From NCBI GenBank assembly GCA_033762075.1, contig JANRLY010000023.1, forward strand, positions 17,416 through 81,415: 64,000 nucleotides of DNA, read 5' to 3'. This stretch comes from VFKI01 sp033762075 (GTDB lineage Bacteria > Pseudomonadota > Gammaproteobacteria > DSM-16500). The position numbers were made by a program, and so were the translations under genes. Each line of letters begins with the position of its first letter. Position 1 is the first letter of the stretch. Under the pieces are notes generated by a model. It did not search any database, was not told the DNA's origin, and saw only the letters and a list, made by a program, of their open reading frames with translations. Shown here piece by piece: positions 1-8,555 of the stretch.

Positions 1-1820
1 CTGAGGGCTGGGTAAGTCGAAATAAAAGCTGCCGGTAAAATCGCAAAATATTTTGCAACGTCATTTGCTATACTGAAAGTTGTTAATGCACCACGAGTCA
101 TCAATAACTGTTTTCCAATCTCAACCACTTCAATTAACTTTGTTGGATTCGAATCTAAATCCACCAAATTACCAGCTTCTTTGGCGGCTTGTGTGCCGGT
201 ATTCATAGCAACTGCAACATCGGCTTGTGCAAGTGCTGGTGCATCGTTTGTCCCATCACCTGTCATCGCAACTAAATGTCCTTCCTTTTGTAATCTATTA
301 ATCAGTGCGAGCTTATTTTCTGGTGTTGCTTGTGCAAGAAAATCATCGACGCCAGCTTCTGTGGCAATGGCTTGAGCGGTGAGTGGATTATCACCTGTTA
401 CCATAATAGTTTTGATTCCCATTTTTTTTAATTCAGCGAAACGTTCATGAATCCCACCCTTTACTATATCTTTTAAATAAATAATACCGAGTACTTTTTT
501 TCCTTCGACTACCAGTAAAGGAGTGCCACCATTTTTTGAGATTGTATCAACAGTATTTTGAATAGAATTCGGAAATTCACCACCAATATTTTTAAGATAG
601 TCTTTGATCGCACTTTCTGCACCTTTGCGAATTTCTCGATCCGAAAAAGTGACGCCACTCATGCGAGTTTCTGCTTTAAAAGGAATAAAGGTGGCATTTA
701 ATTCTGTTAATTCACGTCCACGTAAACCATATTTTTCTTTCGCAAGCACAACGATACTTCGCCCTTCTGGTGTTTCATCGGCAAGCGAAGAGAGTTGTGC
801 CGCTTCAGCGAGAGCTTCAATCGTTATACCTGCGGCGGGAATAAATTCTGTGGCTTGGCGATTACCTAAGGTAATGGTGCCTGTTTTATCGAGGATGAGA
901 ATATCAATATCGCCAGCAGCTTCAATAGCACGTCCGGAAAGTGCTATGACATTCGCTTGAATCATTCGATCCATACCAGCGATACCGATAGCTGATAGTA
1001 ATCCGCCTATAGTTGTTGGTGCAAGACAAATGAATAGGGCAATAATAATCGTGATGGTAATGGATTTGCCCATGCCGGCTGCGATAATGCTATTCATAGA
1101 AAATGGCAACAATGTGCAGCACACAATTAAAAATACAATTGTCAGTGAAGCAAGTAAAATAGTGAGTGCAATTTCATTAGGTGTTTTTTTTCGTTTGGCA
1201 TTTTCAACCAATTGAATCATATGATCGAGAAATGTTTCTCCTGGATTTGCAGTGATGCGCACAATGATCCAATCAGAAATCACGAGTGTGCCGCCTGTGA
1301 CAGATGAGCAATCTCCACCACTTTCACGAATGACAGGGGCGCTTTCTCCTGTGATTGCACTTTCATTAACGAAAGCAATACCTTCAATGACTTCACCATC
1401 GCTTGGAATGAGATCACCAGCTTCAACAAGAACGAAATCTCCTGCACGTAATTCACCTGACACTGTAAGCGTGATATGAGTTTGATTTTCTGGTGTTTTT
1501 AATTTTTTTGCTTGAATTTCACGACGTGCTTTGCGCAATGAAAGCGCTTGTGCTTTTCCACGCCCTTCAGCGAGGGCTTCGGCAAAATTCGCGAAGAGAA
1601 CTGTTAACCAAAGCCAAATTGCAATATTCAAAATAAAATTTGTTGCTTCTTCAACAGGTTTAGATAGCGATTGGAGAAAAAGACATGTTGTTAATAACGA
1701 ACCGATATATACAGTAAACATCACAGGATTATGAATTTGTTTATGTGGCGCAAGTTTTACAAACGACTGCCATAATGCAAGTAGATAAATTTTCTTATTC
1801 CATAATGTTTTTTCAGCCAT
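1..1820 (-). CDS. kdpB: K+-transporting P-type ATPase subunit KdpB (3' end beyond the window)
   Basis: Catalytic subunit of the Kdp high-affinity potassium pump in the inner membrane; it hydrolyses ATP to drive K+ uptake through KdpA. About 606 codons are present and the frame is open to the left edge, so the last membrane segments are missing. The protein starts MAEKTLWNKK. Visible P-type ATPase motifs are TGES (about residues 157-160, actuator domain), the phosphorylation site DKTGT (Asp about 311) and TGDGTNDAPAL (about 517-527, hinge). The ATG at 1820 follows GGAGA and overlaps the 3' end of kdpA by 8 nt, as expected for translational coupling. kdpC and the kdpDE regulators, if present, lie outside. 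The many short plus-strand frames at 181-1734 are antisense shadows of this gene. Confidence 0.97.
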   Translation of the reverse strand, partial: MAEKTLWNKKIYLLALWQSFVKLAPHKQIHNPVMFTVYIGSLLTTCLFLQSLSKPVEEATNFILNIAIWLWLTVLFANFAEALAEGRGKAQALSLRKARREIQAKKLKTPENQTHITLTVSGELRAGDFVLVEAGDLIPSDGEVIEGIAFVNESAITGESAPVIRESGGDCSSVTGGTLVISDWIIVRITANPGETFLDHMIQLVENAKRKKTPNEIALTILLASLTIVFLIVCCTLLPFSMNSIIAAGMGKSITITIIIALFICLAPTTIGGLLSAIGIAGMDRMIQANVIALSGRAIEAAGDIDILILDKTGTITLGNRQATEFIPAAGITIEALAEAAQLSSLADETPEGRSIVVLAKEKYGLRGRELTELNATFIPFKAETRMSGVTFSDREIRKGAESAIKDYLKNIGGEFPNSIQNTVDTISKNGGTPLLVVEGKKVLGIIYLKDIVKGGIHERFAELKKMGIKTIMVTGDNPLTAQAIATEAGVDDFLAQATPENKLALINRLQKEGHLVAMTGDGTNDAPALAQADVAVAMNTGTQAAKEAGNLVDLDSNPTKLIEVVEIGKQLLMTRGALTTFSIANDVAKYFAILPAAFISTYPAL

Positions 1821-3531
1821 AGGTTCTCCATAACATCAAGTGCTCAACAATAGGGCCGAGCGCGAGTACAGGGAAAAAGGTGAGGGCTCCAACGATTAAA
1901 GTGATAGCAATCAATAAAATAACAAAAAATGGTGTATGCGTTGGTAATGTGCCACTACTTGGAATCATTTTTCTTTTTTTCACGAGAGAGCCAGCGATGG
2001 CGAGCACAGGGATAATTAACCAAAATCGCATGAGTAACATTTCGATGCCACCGGCAGTATTATAAAATAAGGTGTTTGCGCTCAAACCGGCAAATGCGCT
2101 GCCATTATTATTTCCCATTGAAGTGAACGCATATAAAATTTCACTTAATCCATGCGCGCCAGGATTCGCGATGGAAGAGATGCCAACGGTTGTGATCGAT
2201 GCAAATCCTGTGAGTATCAAAACGATCATGGGCATCAGTAAAACTGCAAAGCACGCCATTTTCATTTCATAGGGCTCAATTTTTTTGTTGAGATATTCAG
2301 GTGTTCGGCCAACCATTAAACCTGAAATAAAAACAGTGATGATAACTAACATCAGCATGCCATATAAACCGCATCCCACGCCGCCAAAAACCACTTCACC
2401 GAGATGCATTAACCATAAAGGAATAAGTCCACCGAGAGGCATAAATGAATCGTGCATTGAGTTGACTGAGCCATTCGATGTGGCTGTTGTAGATGCTGCC
2501 CATAAAGCAGAATTAACAATTCCAAAACGTGTTTCTTTGCCTTCCATGTTGCCGTTAATGTGTTGATCTATACCAAAAGAAGTGAGAGCAGGATTTCCTA
2601 TTTGTTCGGCATAAATCGCACCGATTGTGCAAGGGATTAAAATAATAAGCATGGCAAAAAATATAGCCCTACCTTGACGTTTATCTTGCATGAGACGACC
2701 GAAGGTGAAACATAATGCGGCAGGAATGAGTAAAATCGCGATCATCTCAAAAAAATTAGTGAGCGGTGTTGGATTTTCAAATGGATGCGCTGAGTTCGTA
2801 TTAAAAAATCCACCACCATTTGTGCCGAGTTGTTTAATGGCTACTTGCGATGCGACAGGGCCCATTGGGATGACTTGTGTGTCGAGGGTTTTATTTTCAA
2901 CTTGTATGGGTTGGAGTAAATGTGTTGTTTGATACGGTTTAAAATTTTGAATGACACCTTGCGAAGTTAAAAATAGGGATAACACAATGGCAAGCGGTAA
3001 TAAGATAAAAAGTGTGCTGCGTACTAAGTCCACCCAAAAATTTCCGAGTGTTTCAGATTCGTAACGCATAAATCCTCGAATAAATGCCATCAATACTGCT
3101 ATACCTGTTGCCGCAGATAAAAAATTTTGTACAGTTAAGCCAGCCATTTGTGTGAAATAACTCATTGTAGTTTCGCCACCATAAGCTTGCCAATTAGTGT
3201 TTGTGACAAAACTTGCAGCCGTATTAAAAGCTAAATCCGGTGGTACATTAGTGAAATGCTGTGGATTGAGTGGTAAATACAATTGCAAGCGTTGAATCGC
3301 ATAAACAATTAATATGCCAAAAAAATTAAACCATAAAACTGCGAACGCATATTGTTTCCAATTCATTTCTTCTCGGAAAGTGATTCCGCATAAGCGATAT
3401 AATGTTTTTTCAAAGGGTAAAGTGAATTCAGATGAGCTGTAGATTTTTGCAATATATTTTCCGAGTGGCTTTGCAAAAAGATATAAAACAATAAAAAAAA
3501 TACTGACTTGAAGAATTGCGTTGACAGTCAT
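1813..3531 (-). CDS. kdpA: K+-transporting ATPase subunit KdpA
   Basis: Potassium-binding, channel-like subunit of the KdpFABC complex in the inner membrane. It has 572 aa, close to the usual length (about 560), with some ten hydrophobic segments. The family signature GGGFFNTNSAHPFENP is present at about residues 239-254, and further pore-loop-like glycine motifs (TTATSNGS, GNNNGSAFAGL) occur later. The N-terminal helix starts MTVNAILQVSIFFIVLY. The 3' end overlaps kdpB by 8 nt. The 118-nt gap to kdpF upstream holds a palindromic repeat (3561-3641), which is unusual inside a kdp operon and would place a large hairpin in the transcript just before this gene. Confidence 0.98.
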   Translation of the reverse strand: MTVNAILQVSIFFIVLYLFAKPLGKYIAKIYSSSEFTLPFEKTLYRLCGITFREEMNWKQYAFAVLWFNFFGILIVYAIQRLQLYLPLNPQHFTNVPPDLAFNTAASFVTNTNWQAYGGETTMSYFTQMAGLTVQNFLSAATGIAVLMAFIRGFMRYESETLGNFWVDLVRSTLFILLPLAIVLSLFLTSQGVIQNFKPYQTTHLLQPIQVENKTLDTQVIPMGPVASQVAIKQLGTNGGGFFNTNSAHPFENPTPLTNFFEMIAILLIPAALCFTFGRLMQDKRQGRAIFFAMLIILIPCTIGAIYAEQIGNPALTSFGIDQHINGNMEGKETRFGIVNSALWAASTTATSNGSVNSMHDSFMPLGGLIPLWLMHLGEVVFGGVGCGLYGMLMLVIITVFISGLMVGRTPEYLNKKIEPYEMKMACFAVLLMPMIVLILTGFASITTVGISSIANPGAHGLSEILYAFTSMGNNNGSAFAGLSANTLFYNTAGGIEMLLMRFWLIIPVLAIAGSLVKKRKMIPSSGTLPTHTPFFVILLIAITLIVGALTFFPVLALGPIVEHLMLWRTYG

Positions 3532-3560
3532 ATAGAATCCATTCTTTAATTTAACATGCT

Positions 3561-3641
3561 GTCATTCCCGTGCAGGCGGGAAACCATTTACCATACTCAA
3601 CTGTTTTGAGCAGAATGGTTTCCCGCCTATGCAGGAATGAC
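3561..3641. repeat. Palindromic repeat, two-arm form, inside the kdp operon
   Basis: Two arms of 28 nt (3561-3588 and 3614-3641) are inverted relative to each other with a few mismatches near the middle of the arm. Each arm carries a GTCATTCCCG...GCGGGAA core of the same family as the elements at 26555-26755, 27061-27085 and 36087-36112. The outer ends are GTCATTCC and GGAATGAC. It separates kdpF from kdpA. Confidence 0.85.
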
Positions 3642-3649
3642 GCTGTGAT

Positions 3650-3736
3650 CTAAAACACCTCCGGTATAAATAATGCAACCAATAAATACAAGAGGAGTGC
3701 AGCAGCAATAATGCCTGCGACAATATATATCGTCAT
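3650..3736 (-). CDS. kdpF: KdpF small membrane subunit
   Basis: A 28-aa peptide, MTIYIVAGIIAAALL followed by a second half ending IPEVF, forms a single transmembrane helix. KdpF proteins are 25-30 aa, lie directly before kdpA and stabilise the KdpABC complex; size, hydrophobicity, position and the closing E-x-F match. The ATG overlaps the TGA of the upstream micro-gene (ATGA at 3733-3736), so the two are translationally coupled. A weak ribosome site (AAGAGA) precedes it. Confidence 0.85.
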   Translation of the reverse strand: MTIYIVAGIIAAALLLYLLVALFIPEVF

Positions 3737-3828
3737 GATTTTTCTCTTAGATAATCAAAAATTATGACGAGTATAAAGCTCATTGAGAAGATGACTGCAA
3801 TGATCCATATTGCTGTCAAGTCGTTCAT
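3733..3828 (-). CDS. 31-aa single-helix membrane peptide upstream of kdpF
   Basis: Micro-gene reading MNDLTAIWIIAVIFSMSFIL then a charged tail with DYLREKS; one predicted transmembrane helix (about residues 6-24). It starts 2 nt after the stop of the FKBP gene and its TGA overlaps the ATG of kdpF, so gene-like packing supports translation. Its ribosome site is weak, so it may rely on coupling to the FKBP gene. I recall similar unnamed short hydrophobic frames before kdpF in other bacteria, but cannot verify homology here. Function unknown; an accessory Kdp peptide is the obvious guess. Confidence 0.55.
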   Translation of the reverse strand: MNDLTAIWIIAVIFSMSFILVIIFDYLREKS

Positions 3829-3830
3829 GA

Positions 3831-4343
3831 TTAATTAATCTTTTTCAATTCAACTTGAAAAATGAGTGTTTGGTTAGGCCCAATGAGCGGCGGTGCACCC
3901 ACTGTACCGTATGCGAGTGTGGGTGGAATGTAGAGTTCCCATTTAGAGCCGACAGGCATTAATTGTAGCGCTTCTTGCCATCCTTGAATAACGCCATTGA
4001 CTGGGAAAGTAGCAGGTTGTCCACGTTTGTAAGAGCTATCAAATTCAGTGCCATCGATTAAGGTACCGCGATAGTCTACTGTGACAGAATCATTTGCAGT
4101 GGGTTTAGCGCCATTTCCTGGAGTAATAATTTTGTATTGCAAACCGTCTGGTAAGGTATGTACGCCAGGTTTTGTTTTATTTGCAGCAAGAAAGGCATCC
4201 CCAGTTAAGGGAGCTGCTTGTTGTTGAGTTGTTTGTGTTGTCATGGTGGTTCCTGTAGTTGTAGTGGCAGTATCTGCAACAGCTGGATTTGTCATCAATA
4301 AAGCTGTTGAGAATGCCAGTGGTAAACCGTATTTCAAAGTCAT
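3831..4343 (-). CDS. Secreted FKBP-type peptidyl-prolyl cis-trans isomerase
   Basis: Catalyses cis-trans isomerisation of Xaa-Pro bonds in the periplasm or at the cell surface. A signal peptide (MTLKYGLPLAFSTALLMTNP, cleavage near AVA-D) is followed by a Thr/Gln-rich linker and a full FKBP domain: VTVDYRGTLIDGTEFDSSY, FPVNGVIQGWQEALQLM, WELYIPPTLAYG and LIFQVELKKI. The N-terminal helical dimerisation region of Mip/FkpA proteins is absent, so this is a short relative. ATG at 4343 is preferred over GTG at 4346 because GGGAG then sits at proper spacing. It lies 2 nt before the micro-gene that leads into kdpF, so it may share the kdp transcript, an unusual association. Confidence 0.9.
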   Translation of the reverse strand: MTLKYGLPLAFSTALLMTNPAVADTATTTTGTTMTTQTTQQQAAPLTGDAFLAANKTKPGVHTLPDGLQYKIITPGNGAKPTANDSVTVDYRGTLIDGTEFDSSYKRGQPATFPVNGVIQGWQEALQLMPVGSKWELYIPPTLAYGTVGAPPLIGPNQTLIFQVELKKIN

Positions 4344-4471
4344 CACGCTCTCCCTGAATGAATTAGATGAATGACCAAAGATAATCGGATTAAGAGGAAA
4401 AAGCTAGTAAAGTATATATTTTATTAACCTATTGATTATATTGGCAAATAATATATTTGCTGAATAGACAT

Positions 4472-4500
4472 TTGACAAGATGCATGGTTTTGTGAAATAT
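4472..4500 (+). promoter_or_regulatory. Candidate sigma-70 promoter for the 4539 gene
   Basis: A perfect -35 box TTGACA (4472-4477) is followed after 17 nt by AAATAT (4495-4500), a weak -10. The stretch 4400-4510 is very AT-rich. It lies in the divergent gap between the FKBP gene and the 4539 gene. Confidence 0.4.
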
Positions 4501-4538
4501 CTATCCTATAAAGATTAATCATACGAGGAGGGGCATTG

Positions 4539-6272
4539 ATGACTAAAAAAGAGTTTGATCAATTACTTATCTCTTCGGATATTAATAGTGCTGTCCTCCA
4601 ATTACAACGGAATGTCATTCTAACGGATATCAAAAAATCTTTTCGAAATACTCAAGCACGGCAAGAGGAGTATGAGGCTTGCCTTTGGGTTGCTACTGTT
4701 GAAATGACTCTATTGCTCAGTATCGAGCTAGAATTGTTAACAAAAAACTATGGTTTTTCACAAGGTGCTGCACAGCGGATGGTACGCAGTGTCATAGGTA
4801 TGTTTGATTCGTGTAGAGAATACTCAGCGCAGCATTCGGATAAAACAGATACGAAAGGAAAATTTTGCCAAAGAATTAAAAATGAATGTCAAAAAGTTTT
4901 GCTGGGTGAAAAAAATATTGTAGACGCCATGACAGAAATTGATATATCTATTTTTCTTGGAAAGGATATGTTAGATCATGGTAGAAGTCGATTATTATAT
5001 AGAAATCTAGCAACAAAGCTTAAGAGTTATCACGATGCTATAGGAGACAAACAAGAGGAGCTGATTAAAATACATAAAGAACACAATGAAAATATTCGTG
5101 TATGGCTTAAAGAAAATATTACTCCCGATCATAATGCTATTGAAATTCAAAATGAGGAATTGAATTTCAAGTATCGAATGATTCGTCAAAAAATGTTGAC
5201 GATTGCAAAAAACTATAAAACATCATATGTTGCTAAAAAGCAAATTGCTGATGTTGTTATATTGACCTTAGAGTCGGGCAAATACCCAGATAGAGATGCC
5301 ATTAATAATGTCAGAGATATGCTCGCTTCAAAGAGTAAGGTGCTTGAATCTGCTAGAGGATTTTTTTCGCGCTCTATTCCAGACAGTCAATCAAAATTAA
5401 GAGATCCCTTGCGAGAGCAAATCAACTTATTTGATCAACTGCCAGAAATGATAGAGCTGAAACGTCAGGTACGAAAATCATCAGATGATTATTCGTTAAA
5501 AGAAAGCAACAGTAGCCAATCTTTATCAAGTTTTGATTCTATGGTTTATGAACAAAAAAATGATATAACAGATTCTATTGAGTTTAAGGAAGAATTCAAG
5601 GAAGAGAATATGACTATAGATGTCCCGCCGAGAGTACGGTTAGAGAAATTGCTTTCTGATGACATTGAAGCGAAAGTGAATGACGATGATTATATATATT
5701 TAAGAAATAATTCTTTTTTGAAAGAGAAATATATTGAGAGTCGTATTCATTTGATCCTTGGAGTTTATCCATTACCATCTTATTACAGAGTGAGAAAGTT
5801 TTCTGTTGAAGAACAAAAACAACACGATCGACAAATGGAAAGTATGCTGAAAGATGAACTCACGCTCAGCTATTTGAAGCAGAAACGTAAAGACACACAA
5901 CATTACAATATACTAGGTAAGATTTTTAACAAATTAAACGACTATATAATACATATACAAAATACAGACGGGTTATTTAATCGTTCTTCCGGCAGCCATA
6001 AAAAAGTAGAAGCCGTTCGGAACATTATTAAGCAACTTCAAAATACAATGAGAAATGAAGAAAGTATGTACCAGAGATTAGTTGATATTATTGAGAATGG
6101 TTTTTTTGACTTTGGTAAAAAGATTAAAGCCCATAGGAATCCGTTACATGGTTGCTGGAGTTTCTTTTTTCCGGCAAAGACGGAAGGGGAGAAGTTGTTG
6201 GAAGAGATTTATCAGTTGGTGCCAGAGGAATATCGTTTGGAGAGGAGAAGGCACATTAATGCTTTAGAGTAG
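4539..6272 (+). CDS. Hypothetical 577-aa helical protein, effector-like
   Basis: I do not recognise a family. The protein is mostly charged and helical, with no signal peptide and no clear membrane segment, and a Ser/Glu-rich stretch around residues 310-365 (SLKESNSSQSLSSFDS, then acidic repeats). The C-terminus holds a distinct segment NPLHGCWSFFFPAKTEGE (about residues 539-556), which looks like a conserved tail module. ATG at 4539 has a strong ribosome site (AGGAGG, 5-7 nt upstream); a TTG at 4536 is in frame but not needed. It converges with the nucleotidyltransferase-like gene, their 3' ends overlapping by 17 nt. Size, isolation and composition resemble Dot/Icm-type effectors, but that is inference. 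Confidence 0.75.
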   Translation: MTKKEFDQLLISSDINSAVLQLQRNVILTDIKKSFRNTQARQEEYEACLWVATVEMTLLLSIELELLTKNYGFSQGAAQRMVRSVIGMFDSCREYSAQHSDKTDTKGKFCQRIKNECQKVLLGEKNIVDAMTEIDISIFLGKDMLDHGRSRLLYRNLATKLKSYHDAIGDKQEELIKIHKEHNENIRVWLKENITPDHNAIEIQNEELNFKYRMIRQKMLTIAKNYKTSYVAKKQIADVVILTLESGKYPDRDAINNVRDMLASKSKVLESARGFFSRSIPDSQSKLRDPLREQINLFDQLPEMIELKRQVRKSSDDYSLKESNSSQSLSSFDSMVYEQKNDITDSIEFKEEFKEENMTIDVPPRVRLEKLLSDDIEAKVNDDDYIYLRNNSFLKEKYIESRIHLILGVYPLPSYYRVRKFSVEEQKQHDRQMESMLKDELTLSYLKQKRKDTQHYNILGKIFNKLNDYIIHIQNTDGLFNRSSGSHKKVEAVRNIIKQLQNTMRNEESMYQRLVDIIENGFFDFGKKIKAHRNPLHGCWSFFFPAKTEGEKLLEEIYQLVPEEYRLERRRHINALE

Positions 6273-8553
6273 GATGAGTTTGATTTTCTTGCTTAAAAAT
6301 AGATTTATGTTCGATTGTACGTATGTATTCGTTCACGGCTTTTCTTGCTTCAGAAAGCAAATTATTATTGGGCTTCTTGGTTCCCTGAGTAAATTCGAAA
6401 TCATGATGAATGCATTCGCAATAGGCTGCAATAAACGCAGCTTCGCGAGCGGGCATGTTATTAATGCAAATAGGTCTTGTTTTGTCCTTCTTATCAAGGA
6501 TTGCAATTAAATTTTGTACTTCTCTCGACGCCCATTCGGTTAATTGCTTGTCAGTTAATACAATTTTCTTCGGGAAATATTGTTCAGAACGATATGCCTT
6601 TTGGCCATTACTATCAGTTTGAATACTTTGTACTGAGCATGTTTTCACAATAGGTTTTTGATTGTTTTGTTTTTTCGAAAATTGATCTTGTAAGATGTGT
6701 ATATTGAGACGCTTTTCTGAATTTTCAAACTTAGCTGTTCTTTGAATTGTGTTTTGACTGTTGACTTGCACTGAACCATTGCTTGAATGGTTATTATTTA
6801 AAACTGCATTAATCTCATTGTTTATTTCCGTTTGATTGCTAAAGATTCGTGATTGATAACTATAAGATCGAACTTGTTTTTGGAGGTCAGGGTAAGCTTT
6901 TGAAGTTTCAAGATGTTCAAGTGTTAGTATTAAACCATCGAGCGTATGATTGAAAATTTCGGCTAATCGACCTGCGCCACTGCCTTTTGCTTGTTGAAAC
7001 TCTGCATTTTTAAAACCAATTTCAACAATTGCATTGATCATCGACTGGATTTCTTTCATGCAAATTTCTGGATTGAAATTTGAATCTATAATTTTTTTCT
7101 CACTAGTGGAAAATATTTCTTCTAGTTTTTGAAGCATAGCAATTTTTTCGGACGATGGTGGAGGGTCAAAAAATAGATAATTATGTGTAGATAAGTATTT
7201 TTGTACTTCATCTCTAAATATAATAAGAGGTGCCAGAACGAACTCAGACGCCTCCAGAGATACATCATGTTCTATTGCTTTAGAGGGTTGATTATGTAAT
7301 ACACTGGTTTTGGTTTTTGGATTAAGCTCATTTCTGGCAATTAAGTCAAAGCAATTTTTTTGTAGTTCTTTTATAGCCTTAATTTCTTCTGGGGAACATT
7401 GATCAAGATGTTTGTTGTTAGATAAGTAGTCATTTAAGTTTAATATAAATTTTGGAGGTTCTTTAATTTCTTCTCGTTCAAATTTTTGGTATTCAACAAG
7501 ATATTTTTCTAAAGCACCCCTTAGCCATCCAACAAGATAGGAAAGCTCTTTGAGCTCTTGATAGCGAGGATCAGATGGGTCTATATTATCGTGTTCAGCT
7601 TGATGTGTTACGTGCAGTTCGAATCTAATTTTTGAAGCGCGTGCATATATATATCGAATTAATTCAGCAGCTGTATACCCTATTTTTTCTTTTTTAAGAG
7701 TGTCAATCAATTCATCTTGAGATGAAAATTCTTGGCCATCTATTTTTGATTGAACGCGTAATCCTTGTAATATATATTCAAGAGGACGGAGAAGGTCAGA
7801 CTTAATAGATATCTTTGGCGGCAGGTTGCCAGGAACAGGATCTTCTGGCCCACGAAATATACGCATTGCATAATCAAAGCATGTATGGGCTGTTTCAGGG
7901 TTGACTTGAAGGTTAGAAATAATTTTACGAAGTCTTGTTGTATTCTGATTTATGTCAGAGCCTGACACACATTTTGCATTTTCTACATTAAATAATAACA
8001 CGTCGTCTACACTACACCATTCTAATATTTCATCCTGAGTACCGTTTAAGCGCTCTAACAATGGATCCACTGCAAAAACAGATTGATCTGAGAACATATA
8101 TTTTGAAATGACTTTTGTCATTCGTACAATTTTATTATACGCTTCTATCAAATTTCGTTTATTTTCTGTCGACAAATCATCTGAAAATATCATGAAGCAA
8201 TCAATGTCTGAAAATGGCGTTGCTTTATTTCTAGCAAGAGATCCGGAAACACATAACTCCATTTGATTTTCGGAAATTTCAATACCATGATCGGTTAATG
8301 TGTTGTAAATAAATTCTTTTAAAATGGAGATCAGCAATCGATTTGCAGAGTCGCTATTAATATTCGGGTCAAGTAATTGCTGTAGGCGCGCTTTGAGGGC
8401 TTTATATCTCTCTCCACTAGGCCCTGGATTTCGAGATAAATTATCTACATCTGTTTGTATATTTTCAAGTAAATCACCAAAAATATCTTGGCCTGGTTGT
8501 TCCAAGGCTTGGTAATATGCTTTCATCTCATCGTTGACTAATTGAATTGGCAT
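6256..8553 (-). CDS. Nucleotidyltransferase-fold protein (GlnD / AMPylase-like motif), 765 aa
   Basis: Residues 99-122 carry the polymerase-beta superfamily nucleotidyltransferase signature: VSGSLARNKATPFSDIDCFM, i.e. G104-x11-D116-x-D118, the spacing found in GlnD/GlnE and in the AMPylating effector DrrA. A helical region follows (SDLLRPLEYILQGLRVQSKI at about 250), as in GlnD/DUF294 proteins. No PII-binding ACT domains or HD motif of a true GlnD are visible, and the C-terminal 400 residues are unrecognised and helical. It is co-transcribed with the upstream nuclease-fold gene (2-nt gap; its ribosome site GAGG lies in the end of that gene). A nucleotidyl-transferring effector or toxin is plausible; the substrate is unknown. 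Confidence 0.75.
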   Translation of the reverse strand: MPIQLVNDEMKAYYQALEQPGQDIFGDLLENIQTDVDNLSRNPGPSGERYKALKARLQQLLDPNINSDSANRLLISILKEFIYNTLTDHGIEISENQMELCVSGSLARNKATPFSDIDCFMIFSDDLSTENKRNLIEAYNKIVRMTKVISKYMFSDQSVFAVDPLLERLNGTQDEILEWCSVDDVLLFNVENAKCVSGSDINQNTTRLRKIISNLQVNPETAHTCFDYAMRIFRGPEDPVPGNLPPKISIKSDLLRPLEYILQGLRVQSKIDGQEFSSQDELIDTLKKEKIGYTAAELIRYIYARASKIRFELHVTHQAEHDNIDPSDPRYQELKELSYLVGWLRGALEKYLVEYQKFEREEIKEPPKFILNLNDYLSNNKHLDQCSPEEIKAIKELQKNCFDLIARNELNPKTKTSVLHNQPSKAIEHDVSLEASEFVLAPLIIFRDEVQKYLSTHNYLFFDPPPSSEKIAMLQKLEEIFSTSEKKIIDSNFNPEICMKEIQSMINAIVEIGFKNAEFQQAKGSGAGRLAEIFNHTLDGLILTLEHLETSKAYPDLQKQVRSYSYQSRIFSNQTEINNEINAVLNNNHSSNGSVQVNSQNTIQRTAKFENSEKRLNIHILQDQFSKKQNNQKPIVKTCSVQSIQTDSNGQKAYRSEQYFPKKIVLTDKQLTEWASREVQNLIAILDKKDKTRPICINNMPAREAAFIAAYCECIHHDFEFTQGTKKPNNNLLSEARKAVNEYIRTIEHKSIFKQENQTHPTLKH

Positions 8554-8555
8554 AA

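Noticed and set aside
181..1734. Several plus-strand open frames of 60-118 codons
   Set aside because: They lie antisense to kdpB, whose P-type ATPase motifs are clear on the minus strand, and show no protein motif of their own.
1880..2932. Plus-strand open frames opposite kdpA
   Set aside because: Antisense shadows of a conserved membrane-protein gene; no ribosome sites.
6256..8553. True GlnD (PII uridylyltransferase)
   Set aside because: The nucleotidyltransferase motif fits, but HD-domain and ACT-domain motifs of GlnD are not visible and the C-terminal half is unrelated by eye.
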